Source: a virus. Taken from it: DNA of 58,983 nt. Every line of letters begins with the position of its first letter. The stretch's first letter is position 1. Below are positions 52,023-58,983 of this stretch, piece by piece. The position numbers and the translations under genes were made by a program. Under the pieces are notes generated by a model that made no database searches, was not told where the DNA came from, and saw only the letters and a list, made by a program, of their open reading frames with translations. The stretch spans positions 1 to 58,983 of the IMG/VR virus record IMGVR_UViG_3300037193_001959, one strand, 5' to 3'.

Positions 52023-55000
52023 CGGAACACCACCTTCTTCATCAGCACGTTCGGGTCACCGCCGCTGGACCTGATCACGCCCTTGAACGGCTCGAACACG
52101 CCCTTCGCGAGCGCCTTGCCGTCGATCTCCAGCACGATCTGGAACGGGGGAAGCCCGGCGCCGTCGCTCCCGCGACGGGCGGCGGGCATCGCCGACACTG
52201 CGCCCGGGGCGGCCGGTACGGCGAGCAGCGACTGCCACGCCCGCGGCACGCGGCGGTTACGCTCGATGCCGAGCGCGTAGCCCTCGGCGGTCATGTCGCC
52301 GATGCCTTCGGTCACCTTCGACGGGGAGCGGATACCGAGCGCGCGCTTGATGGACTTCTCCATGGCGCGGGCGATCTTCAGCATCTGCTTCTCGATCTTG
52401 TCCTGCTTCTTCTGCAGACCCTTGACCAGCCCCTCGGCGGCCTTGATTCCCGCGCCGTACATCGCCTCCGAGGCCACATCGCCGACCTTCCCGGCGTTCG
52501 ACGCGATCTGGCTGCGGAGGCTGTTCATGCGCTTGATCTGGTCCTTGTCCGCGCCGAGCAGCCCGCGCGCGGTCTCCAGTCCACCGCCCTCGATGCCCGC
52601 CTCGGCGATCTCCGAGATCAGGCGCTTGTCCAGGCCCCGCTTGCGCAACGTCGCCAGCGCGGACGCGAGTTGCCCGGACTTGTCGCGCGCCTCCGAGAGC
52701 TGACTCATGATCAGCCCGGTGGTGGGGATACGCCCGCCCGTCGCCTCCATCACCCCGGTAACGTTGGCCGACGACACGATGCCGCTCTTGACCGAGTCCC
52801 GGAGCTGAGACGCGGACTGCCGCAGGTCGGACAGTTGGTCCTTCGCCTTCGAGAGCTGGTCGTTGACCTTCTCCAGATTCTTCTGCTGCCGGATCAGCGA
52901 CCCGCCGATGCGGTCGAGGCCACGGAGCAGCCGGCGCTCCGTCCCGCCGTGCGCCGCCTTCTTGATCATGCTGGACCATTCGCGCAGGCTGGAGATCAGC
53001 CCGCTCACGCTGTCCGGCCGCGCGAGCGCCCGCTCGAACGAGTCCAACTCACGGCCGGCCCTCCGCGAGAACGAGCCGATCGTGAACTTGCTGTCGATCG
53101 ACCTGCGCGCGGACCGTTCCGCCTTCGTCACCCCGCCGCGCGCGAACCCCTCAGGCTTCCGCACCCGCCCCGAGTTGATCGCATCCATGAACGCCACGCC
53201 GTACCGCGCCACCGCCGACGCCTGCACGATGTACTCCCGGTCCGACACCCGGTACGTACCGCCGGACGGCGACATCGTCAGGATTGAATCGGACGTCGGC
53301 GTGCCCGGCCCCTGCACGAGGCCGCCGCCCGGGTACGCCTGCACGTCCCGGACCTCGCCACCGCCGGCGTAGCCGGGCGCCAGGCCACCCTGCGCCCGCC
53401 CGTGGGCCTTCGCCAGCAGCCCCGGGTTCGACGCCCGGTAGTAGACGCTGACGGTGCTGGTGACATGCCGCGGGATGTTCGCCAACGCGTTGCGTACCGC
53501 CCCGATGCTCCCGAGCGCCTGCCCGTTGCTCGTGTACACGACGGTGCGCCCGTTGGGGAGCCTCTTGGTCTTCAACCCGACCGCTTCGAGCGCGGCGATC
53601 GCCTGCTTGTTGAGCGTGGAGACGGTGACCTTCTTCGCGCCCGGTGTCTTGGCGATCGCCGACTTGACCTCGCGGAGGCCCTTGATCGCGTCCGCGCGGT
53701 CCATCTTCACGCGCGCCGTCTTGTTCGGGATCTTCAGGATCTGGCTGGCGAGCTGCCTGGCCTCCGACCTGCTGAGCCCCATCTGCTGCGCAAGACGGAC
53801 CAACTCCGACCGGCCCCGGGAGTAGATGCCGTTGACGCGACCCCACGACGCGCCGGACTCCCGCGCGGAGCTGGCCGCCTCGTCGGTCTTCGTCGCGAGA
53901 TCCTGCAGCGCCGTCGCCGCATCCCGCGCCCGCTGGCTGTTCAGGTTCAGCTTCCCGCCGGTCATGCTGAGGGCCCCGGCGTTCTCGCGAGCCGCCTTCG
54001 CCGCGTCGTCGATCGCCTGCTCAAACCCGATCATGCCGCCCAGGCCCGCGCGCTGCGTCTCGTTCAACGCCACCAGCGACTGCCGCAGCCCGTCCGCCGA
54101 CGCCTTCTGCGCCGCCAGCGCCCGCTGCGTCTGCTGCGCCTGCCGACCGAACAGCCCCTGCGCCCGGGCAGCGAGTTCCGCCTCGAACCTCTGGTCGGCG
54201 AGGGCGTTGCGGTAGTCGTCGGTGTGCTGCTCCAGCTGGTCCATGTCGCCGCCGCCGGCGCGCCACGCATCCTTCAGGATCTTGAACTGCGCCGCGGCGG
54301 TCTTCGCGTGGCCGTCCTTCACCAGGTTCGCGAGGCTCTTGTCCCACGCGTCGACGTTCTTCGCCGCATCGGAGATGGACGGGCCCTTGGTCATGCCTAG
54401 GAAGTCACCAAAGTCGCTGGTCAACTTGGCGAACCTGTTGTCGCTGGCACCCTTACTGACCATGGCGATCGACTTCGACATCTCGTCGAGGTTCGTCTTC
54501 AGCTCGCCGGTGACCTTCCCCCGCGACACCAGCGTGTTCAAGCTCGTCGACAGCGCGTCGACCTGAACGTTCGGCTTGTTGCTGCTGAGCTTGTTCAGCA
54601 CCACGAGCAGGCCGCCGATGGCCGCAGCCGCCAGCCCGATCTTCGCGCCGCGCGACAGCGTGCCGAACGCCGCCGACAACCCCGCGACGCCGCCGCCCGC
54701 CGCGGTCGACGCCGCGCGCATCGCCGTCGCCCGCGCTGTGAATGCAGCCATCGCCGTGGACGCCGCGCCCAAGCCCACGGCGGCGAGGCGCACCGCCTTG
54801 TACGCGACCGCCAGCTGCAGCAGCGTGCTCAGCACGTCCGTCGGGATCGCGTTGACCATCTTCGCCAGGACGTTGACGACCTGCAGCATGCTCACACCGG
54901 TGTCGCTCGCTGCGGCAACGAGGTGCGTCAGTGCCCGGGCGAGGTTCCCCAGCGTCTCGCCGACCAATGGCCCGTTCGCGCGGGCGTAGTCCATGAACTC

Positions 55001-55867
55001 GGCCATCTCCCCGCGGCCGGCGCCGGAGTTCATCGCCCGGGAGAAGGAGATCAGCCCGTCGGTTGCCCGCTGCAGCGCGCCGGACGCGAACTGCGAGAAC
55101 GAGTTCATGAACCGCTCGAAGCCGGCCGACTGGATGCCGCCGGCCATCACCGTCATCAGCCGGTCAAGCTCCCGGGACGCGCCGCGTACGACCGGGGAGA
55201 GGCGCGGCAGCAGCGCCCCGAAGGCGGCGAAGCTCTTGGTGGCGACCGGCATCGTGCTGCCGGCCAACAGGTCGGACCATTCCCTGTAGTCGTCCTTCAG
55301 CACCCCCAGCGCCAACGCAGCCTGCCGCGTCGGCGCCGGCATCGCGGCCAACGCCCGCAGATACTCCTGCTGCGCCTTCGCCGCCTCCTGCGACGTCTTG
55401 CCGTGCTCCCGGACGGCGTCGCGGTACTTCTTCTGCGCTTCGGAAGCCCGGGAGAGAGCCGGGACCTGCCCCGCGACCGCGAGACCGAACGCCCCGACGG
55501 CGACACCAGCAGCGGCAGCGCCCGCGGCGATCGGCACCAGCGACGCGGCGATCGGCACCAACGCCGGAGCCAACGAGATCGCCGCGGCCTTCAACTTGTT
55601 CATGCCGTCGCCACTGCGGCCGGCGGCGCCCGACAGGCCGCCCAGGCCGCCGCGGGCGCCCGCGAGGCTGCCGCCCAGCCGCCGCATGCTCGCGTCGAGG
55701 GCGTCGGTGTCGTCGCGGAGCGTCCGGGTGCGGCTGCTCAGCCCTGCGAGGTGCCGGTCCGCTGCCTGGGCGTGGGTGCCGAGGGTGCGGATGGAGGCGT
55801 TGACGGACGCCAGGCCGCGCGCGGTGTCGTTGTCGACCCGTACGCGGATCTCGATGTCATTCCCCAA
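52019..55867 (-). CDS. Tape measure protein
   Basis: The product has 1282 residues and starts with TTG (LGNDIEIRVRVDNDTARGLA) overlapping the upstream chaperone frame. Long coiled-coil and helical stretches alternate with hydrophobic segments near residues 95-125 (AAAISLAPALVPIAASLVPI). A Gly-rich stretch near 880 (GRAQGGLAPGYAGGGEVRDV) is typical of such proteins. The C-terminus contains IRSPSKVTEGIGDMTAEGYA, a common tape-measure motif. It sets tail length and should predict a tail of roughly 190 nm at 1.5 Angstrom per residue. Confidence 0.9.
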   Translation of the reverse strand: MGNDIEIRVRVDNDTARGLASVNASIRTLGTHAQAADRHLAGLSSRTRTLRDDTDALDASMRRLGGSLAGARGGLGGLSGAAGRSGDGMNKLKAAAISLAPALVPIAASLVPIAAGAAAAGVAVGAFGLAVAGQVPALSRASEAQKKYRDAVREHGKTSQEAAKAQQEYLRALAAMPAPTRQAALALGVLKDDYREWSDLLAGSTMPVATKSFAAFGALLPRLSPVVRGASRELDRLMTVMAGGIQSAGFERFMNSFSQFASGALQRATDGLISFSRAMNSGAGRGEMAEFMDYARANGPLVGETLGNLARALTHLVAAASDTGVSMLQVVNVLAKMVNAIPTDVLSTLLQLAVAYKAVRLAAVGLGAASTAMAAFTARATAMRAASTAAGGGVAGLSAAFGTLSRGAKIGLAAAAIGGLLVVLNKLSSNKPNVQVDALSTSLNTLVSRGKVTGELKTNLDEMSKSIAMVSKGASDNRFAKLTSDFGDFLGMTKGPSISDAAKNVDAWDKSLANLVKDGHAKTAAAQFKILKDAWRAGGGDMDQLEQHTDDYRNALADQRFEAELAARAQGLFGRQAQQTQRALAAQKASADGLRQSLVALNETQRAGLGGMIGFEQAIDDAAKAARENAGALSMTGGKLNLNSQRARDAATALQDLATKTDEAASSARESGASWGRVNGIYSRGRSELVRLAQQMGLSRSEARQLASQILKIPNKTARVKMDRADAIKGLREVKSAIAKTPGAKKVTVSTLNKQAIAALEAVGLKTKRLPNGRTVVYTSNGQALGSIGAVRNALANIPRHVTSTVSVYYRASNPGLLAKAHGRAQGGLAPGYAGGGEVRDVQAYPGGGLVQGPGTPTSDSILTMSPSGGTYRVSDREYIVQASAVARYGVAFMDAINSGRVRKPEGFARGGVTKAERSARRSIDSKFTIGSFSRRAGRELDSFERALARPDSVSGLISSLREWSSMIKKAAHGGTERRLLRGLDRIGGSLIRQQKNLEKVNDQLSKAKDQLSDLRQSASQLRDSVKSGIVSSANVTGVMEATGGRIPTTGLIMSQLSEARDKSGQLASALATLRKRGLDKRLISEIAEAGIEGGGLETARGLLGADKDQIKRMNSLRSQIASNAGKVGDVASEAMYGAGIKAAEGLVKGLQKKQDKIEKQMLKIARAMEKSIKRALGIRSPSKVTEGIGDMTAEGYALGIERNRRVPRAWQSLLAVPAAPGAVSAMPAARRGSDGAGLPPFQIVLEIDGKALAKGVFEPFKGVIRSSGGDPNVLMKKVVFR

Positions 55868-56123
55868 CGCCCTCGCCTCCCTCCTCCGGGCTCCCGAGAC
55901 GGACGATGTTCAGCAGGTGCAGCAGTTCCACGTCCTCCGCCAGCACCGCGGAGGGCAGGCACTTGAAGCGCTCGCACAGGTCGGTGATCAGGCGGGCACG
56001 GCTGTACTCGGCTGGGGGGCCGACAGGGTTTCCGTCGGAATCGACGCCACCGGGGACGGCTCGCCATCGGGCGAGCTCTGCGGCAAAGGGGCGTCCACCT
56101 TCCCCTCCAGTCGCTCGAACCAC
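55857..56123 (-). CDS. Tail assembly chaperone, frameshift part (gpT-like)
   Basis: This frame (GGRPFAAELARWRAVPGGV, then YSRARLITDLCERFKCLPSA and LLHLLNIVRLG) is open from about 56123 but has no ribosome binding site of its own. It is most likely reached by a -1 frameshift at 56084-56090 from the upstream chaperone, giving a fusion of about 184 residues. The C-terminal half is helical, like gpT of lambda. It ends just inside the tape measure gene start. Confidence 0.75.
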   Translation of the reverse strand: MVRATGGEGGRPFAAELARWRAVPGGVDSDGNPVGPPAEYSRARLITDLCERFKCLPSAVLAEDVELLHLLNIVRLGSPEEGGEGVGE

Positions 56124-56410
56124 TCGACGGCGACCTTCATCATCAGGTCCTTGTCCTGCGCGAACACCGCCTCACGGGTCGCGGGGACCGGGGTGCCGTC
56201 CTCCTCTTCGAGGTTCCAGGAGATGAGGGACGCGGCGAGTTCGTCGAGCTGCCGCACGAGGACGGGCCCGTCGACCTCGCTGTCCTTCAGGCCGATGATC
56301 TCCAGGTACTCGCCCAACGTCTTGCCACGGAGGTGGACCTCCAGGCCCTTCAGCTCCTCGTCGTCCTCGAAGGTGAGGACCATGACCTTCGGCTTCTTGC
56401 GGTAGCCCAT
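55988..56410 (-). CDS. Tail assembly chaperone (gpG-like)
   Basis: The product has 140 residues. It starts MGYRKKPKVMVLTFEDDEEL, then LKGLEVHLRGKTLGEYLEII and LASLISWNLEEEDGTPVPAT. This is typical of actinobacterial phage chaperones, which bind the tape measure and help tube assembly. The -1 frameshift product extends it into the 55857-56123 frame, so both a short and a long form are expected. Confidence 0.85.
   Translation of the reverse strand: MGYRKKPKVMVLTFEDDEELKGLEVHLRGKTLGEYLEIIGLKDSEVDGPVLVRQLDELAASLISWNLEEEDGTPVPATREAVFAQDKDLMMKVAVEWFERLEGKVDAPLPQSSPDGEPSPVASIPTETLSAPQPSTAVPA
56084..56090 (-). other. Programmed -1 frameshift site CCCTTTG
   Basis: On the minus strand C CCT TTG lies in the zero frame of the chaperone, matching the X XXY YYZ slippery pattern with X = C and Y = T. 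A -1 slip leads straight into the gpT-like frame. This is the usual position for G/GT-type frameshifting. Confidence 0.75.
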
Positions 56411-56412
56411 AG

Positions 56413-57057
56413 CTACGTTCCTTCCTCGTGGGGGCAGATGCGCCCTCCGCGCGTCATGGCGTTGCAGTTCCAGCACAGAAGGCGGTATCCGTCTTTCGGC
56501 CATCCCCGCCGACGCAAGTCGGCGTAGGTGTGGCTCCCCATCGCGACCCGATGGGCCTTCCCGTCCCCATTGACGTGATCGAGCGTGAGGAATGCCGAGT
56601 TGGCCTCAGGGCAGTTTGGGCAAGCGCAACGGCCGCCGTACGCCTCGACCATCTCGTCACGAACCCGCTTGCGTTTCTCGGCGCCCCGCTTGCGGGCCTC
56701 CTCGCGGTACTTCTCGGGGTCGTCCCAGTACTTCTCGCGGGAATAGCACTGATGGCAGAGCCCCTTTGCCAACGCGGGGCGCGCCGGGTGGCACCTGGCC
56801 TGCGCAGGCCCGCGTTCACGGCGCTGTTTCTGGTAGCAAGCCGTGCAGAGCCCGCGCGCACGATGCGGTCGGTCCGGGTGGCAGTCGGCGTTCCGGGGCG
56901 GCTGGGAGGGAGGCACTCGGTAATTCGGCGCGTAATCACTGGGGCCCTTCCTCCTCTTCTCATTGCTCCGACTTCGGTCGTACTGCCGCATATAGCAGAT
57001 GTTGCACATGCCCTTTGCGTGGTAAGGGCGGTCAGGGTGGCACTCCGCGTACCTCAT
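56413..57057 (-). CDS. HNH homing-type endonuclease with three zinc-ribbon repeats
   Basis: The product has 214 residues. Three N-terminal units share ECHPDRPYHAKGMCNICY, DCHPDRPHRARGLCTACY and RCHPARPALAKGLCHQCY: a CHPxRPxxAxGLCxxCY zinc-ribbon repeated. The C-terminus has CACPNCPEA, LDHVNGDGKAHR and LLCWNCNAM, an HNH nuclease site. It sits between tail tube and chaperone genes, an interval that normally has no such gene, with AT-rich flanks. It is most likely a mobile, free-standing endonuclease. Confidence 0.8.
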   Translation of the reverse strand: MRYAECHPDRPYHAKGMCNICYMRQYDRSRSNEKRRKGPSDYAPNYRVPPSQPPRNADCHPDRPHRARGLCTACYQKQRRERGPAQARCHPARPALAKGLCHQCYSREKYWDDPEKYREEARKRGAEKRKRVRDEMVEAYGGRCACPNCPEANSAFLTLDHVNGDGKAHRVAMGSHTYADLRRRGWPKDGYRLLCWNCNAMTRGGRICPHEEGT

Positions 57058-57094
57058 TCACTAATTCTATTGTTTGCGGCGCCCCAAATTCTGC

Positions 57095-57502
57095 CTACGA
57101 CCAAGTAGGCACAACGCCGTCGCTCAGCACGCCCGGCACGCCGAACGTCAGCTCACCGGAGTCCGCGCGCGTCAGCGGGTAGTCCGTGTACAGCACCTCG
57201 TTCGCGAGGGTCTGCCCGGACACCGTCAGCGTCGTCGTACGCGCCACGCTCGTGGAGGACACGGTCTTGAACACCGCGTGCGACATGTTCGCCGCGTCGT
57301 TGAACACCCCGTTCAGCGTCACGCTGAAGTCCGCGAGCAGCAGCAGCCGCTCGTACGCGCTCTTGTCGATACCCGTCACGTCCTGCGTGCCCCTCGGGGT
57401 GGCAAACTGCAGGTTCGTGATGTCGTTCTTGATGACCTGCGGGCTGCCTGCTGCATCGTCGACCGAGCAGGTAGTCCAGCCGAGGCCGCTCTCCTTCGCC
57501 AT
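57095..57502 (-). CDS. Major tail tube protein
   Basis: The product has 135 residues. It starts MAKESGLGWTTCSVDDAAGS and has TGIDKSAYERLLLLADFSVT and LNGVFNDAANMSHAVFKTVS, a compact tube domain. It is the shorter of two related proteins: the 247-residue protein at the window ends shares the MAKxSGLG start and TGIDKSAxER. A short hairpin overlaps its stop codon. Confidence 0.8.
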   Translation of the reverse strand: MAKESGLGWTTCSVDDAAGSPQVIKNDITNLQFATPRGTQDVTGIDKSAYERLLLLADFSVTLNGVFNDAANMSHAVFKTVSSTSVARTTTLTVSGQTLANEVLYTDYPLTRADSGELTFGVPGVLSDGVVPTWS

Positions 57503-57528
57503 GATCAGTTATCCCTTCTGAGTAGGAG

Positions 57529-57906
57529 CTACGCCTCAGCGAGCTGCGGTTCGTTGACCCACTGGGCATCGCGCTCCGTGTCCCAGGCGAGGCGCCCGAA
57601 GACCTTCCGCGTGCCGTCCGTGGTGGTCCATTCCTCGATGAAGTGCGTGGGGTGACTGATCGAATTACCCGCAGCGCTGATCTTCACCATGCGGGTCGCT
57701 CGCCCACCGTCGACCAGAGCGCGCGCCCGGTCGGTCGGGCTGACCAGGGTGATCTGGAACCCAGCGGGACCGAGGAAGCGCACCACGCTCCGGCCGTTGT
57801 CCTCCTCGTAGGCCAACCGAGGAAGCTTGAACGTGAAGTCGTCGCACTCGGCGGTGAAGTCCTCGCCGTCGATCTGCAGACGGACATCGTCGCGCACCCT
57901 GTTCAC
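57529..57906 (-). CDS. Hypothetical tail-region protein
   Basis: The product has 125 residues from a GTG overlapping the upstream stop. It has RVRDDVRLQIDGEDFTAECD, VVRFLGPAGFQITLVSPTDR and WTTTDGTRKVFGRLAWDTER, beta-rich throughout. It lies between the tail tube genes. A tail assembly or minor tail role is likely by position. Confidence 0.6.
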   Translation of the reverse strand: MNRVRDDVRLQIDGEDFTAECDDFTFKLPRLAYEEDNGRSVVRFLGPAGFQITLVSPTDRARALVDGGRATRMVKISAAGNSISHPTHFIEEWTTTDGTRKVFGRLAWDTERDAQWVNEPQLAEA

Positions 57907-58352
57907 CCCTTCTCGTGTGCGTCGGCGAGCGCCTGCTGGTGCTCGGCGAACTGCTCGGTCCAGTGCTCCGGTCGCTGGTGCAGCCGGGCCTTCGTGCCGC
58001 GCGGGTTGCCGCGGTGGTCGCCGTCGCGGACTACGTACAGCTCCGGCCGATCGATCCGTTTACGGTGCTCGGCGGCGCGGAAACAGGGCTGCCCGGCGTC
58101 GAAGACGAGCCACGTCTCGCCTTCCGCCACGGGCAACTCCGTGTGCCGGCGGCCGGACGTGCGCGCGGCGTGCAGCATCTGCGGGTCCAGGCCCTCGATG
58201 CGCACCCGCCAGCCGTTCAGGTAGTTGGGGCAGTCGACTTCGGTGCACGTCGCCTTCCGCCAGTGTGTGGAGACGGGGGCGGTGATCTGGAACGTCTTGT
58301 ACGCCTCGGGCGGCATGGCCGGCTCGACGCGGTTCACGGGGCGACTGATCAT
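57903..58352 (-). CDS. Hypothetical tail-region protein with Cys pair
   Basis: The product has 149 residues. It starts MISRPVNRVEPAMPPEAYKT and has HWRKATCTEVDCPNYLNGWR (a CxxxxxC pair), RTSGRRHTELPVAEGETWLV and a helical end. ATG overlaps the tail tube-like stop (TAATG). Function is unknown; similar proteins appear between tail tube paralogues in Streptomyces phages. Confidence 0.6.
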   Translation of the reverse strand: MISRPVNRVEPAMPPEAYKTFQITAPVSTHWRKATCTEVDCPNYLNGWRVRIEGLDPQMLHAARTSGRRHTELPVAEGETWLVFDAGQPCFRAAEHRKRIDRPELYVVRDGDHRGNPRGTKARLHQRPEHWTEQFAEHQQALADAHEKG

Positions 58353-58983
58353 TAGAAGACAACTCCCGCGATCTCGTTCTTCACGACCACGACGGCGAAC
58401 GCCAGGGAGGAGAAGCCGCCGGTGGTCACGGTGACCGCGCGCAGGTAGCGGCGGATGGTGGCGTTGTTCGCCGTAGCCAGCCGCTCGGCGGCACGCCCGG
58501 CAGTGAGCTGTGTGAAGGTCAGGCCGGTGACGTCGGCGAAGCTGACGTTGTCCGCGGAATCCTGGATCTTGACGGTGACGTCGGTGCCGGTGAACGCCAT
58601 CGCCTGCAGGTACGCCTGCGCGCCGAACGCCGCCGACGCGGTGGTGTCGATGCCCGTGCCGTTCGTCGCCACCGTGTCCGTGCGAACCCCCGCCGTCAGC
58701 GACCGGCCCCACTCGACACCGAAGCCGTTGCACTGCAGGTCGTACGCGAAGGTGAACGCGCCGTCGTCCGCTCTACTGCCGTCGTAGTTGACCTGCTTGG
58801 ACACCTGGCAGGCCGCGGGGTTCCCGAGGGCGGTGCCGCGGAAGTAGGCGCCGTGCACGTCCGTCGTGGGAAGCGACGACAGCCGGGGGTGGGCGCGGTC
58901 GGTGTCCGGGTTGAAGAATGCGGTGCCGGTCATGCCACCGGTGCGGAGGCCGCCGATACGCTCGTGCGCGGACTTGTCGATGC
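58352..58983 (-). CDS. Tail tube-like protein, 3' part
   Basis: This is the remainder of the 247-residue protein whose start is at 253. The last 141 bases of this piece duplicate 1-141, so it is not a second gene. The sequence has FNPDTDRAHPRLSSLPTTD, VTVKIQDSADNVSFADVTGL and TGGFSSLAFAVVVVKNEIAG. It is beta-rich, with a longer C-terminal half than the paralogue at 57095-57502, possibly an added surface domain. Confidence 0.75.
   Translation of the reverse strand, partial: IDKSAHERIGGLRTGGMTGTAFFNPDTDRAHPRLSSLPTTDVHGAYFRGTALGNPAACQVSKQVNYDGSRADDGAFTFAYDLQCNGFGVEWGRSLTAGVRTDTVATNGTGIDTTASAAFGAQAYLQAMAFTGTDVTVKIQDSADNVSFADVTGLTFTQLTAGRAAERLATANNATIRRYLRAVTVTTGGFSSLAFAVVVVKNEIAGVVF
58843..58983. 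repeat. Terminal direct repeat, right copy
   Basis: Identical to bases 1-141; see the left copy. Removing it closes the circle at 58,842 bp. Confidence 0.95.

Noticed and set aside
1-58983. CRISPR array or insertion sequence
   Set aside because: No regularly spaced repeats with unique spacers and no transposase with terminal inverted repeats were seen anywhere in the window.

Overview
The window is a nearly complete genome of a temperate, siphovirus-type phage of a high-GC actinobacterium, most likely Streptomyces. The reasons are the very high GC, an HK97-type head and long-tail gene set with a tape measure, a WhiB-like protein, a DUF2637-type membrane protein, many GTG starts and GTGA/ATGA overlaps, and a tyrosine integrase beside a tRNA-3'-end attP. 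Bases 1-141 are repeated exactly at 58843-58983, so the contig closes into a circle of 58,842 bp. One tail gene is cut by the arbitrary linearisation point.

Layout on the circle (most genes are on the minus strand, so read right to left). Late genes run from small terminase (9877) through large terminase, portal, ClpP-type protease, capsid and head-tail connectors to the window start. They continue from the right end through tail tube proteins, an HNH endonuclease inserted among them, frameshifted tail chaperones, tape measure, the large tail protein, a GH25 endolysin, a holin, a coiled-coil membrane protein and a collagen-like membrane protein (45315). A secreted metalloprotease gene (44234-44977) with its own promoter sits just beyond, divergent from a small HTH gene.

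The 42.5-36 kb part holds a large HTH regulator, a degenerate serine-recombinase-like protein, very small zinc-motif proteins separated by strong hairpins, attP and integrase, and the likely lysogeny switch (divergent HTH genes around an operator array at 36552-36657). From 36.3 to 19.8 kb one long minus-strand early operon encodes small HTH and Ea22-like proteins, then a recombination module (YqaJ exonuclease, ERF-like annealing protein, DnaQ-like exonuclease, RuvC-like resolvase). It also encodes a DNA-modification module (DpdA-like transglycosylase, YhhQ-like deazaguanine transporter, C5 methyltransferase), a WhiB-like protein, two ParB-like proteins and a DnaD-like replication initiator. 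No helicase or polymerase was recognised, so the host replisome is presumably used.

Between 19.8 and 10 kb lie small minus-strand genes, a plus-strand island with an endonuclease VII-like protein (15.0-16.3 kb), and a membrane-protein cluster that looks plasmid- or ICE-like (10.4-13.1 kb).

The most interesting points are: the DpdA/YhhQ pair beside a C5 methyltransferase, suggesting two DNA modifications; a 252-codon second reading frame inside that methyltransferase; a promoter/HTH module present twice (14.9 and 45.0 kb) with an identical core; a 16-bp palindrome shared by the terminase and protease leaders; and a phage-borne secreted metzincin-type protease. All calls are from reading the sequence; no database search was run.
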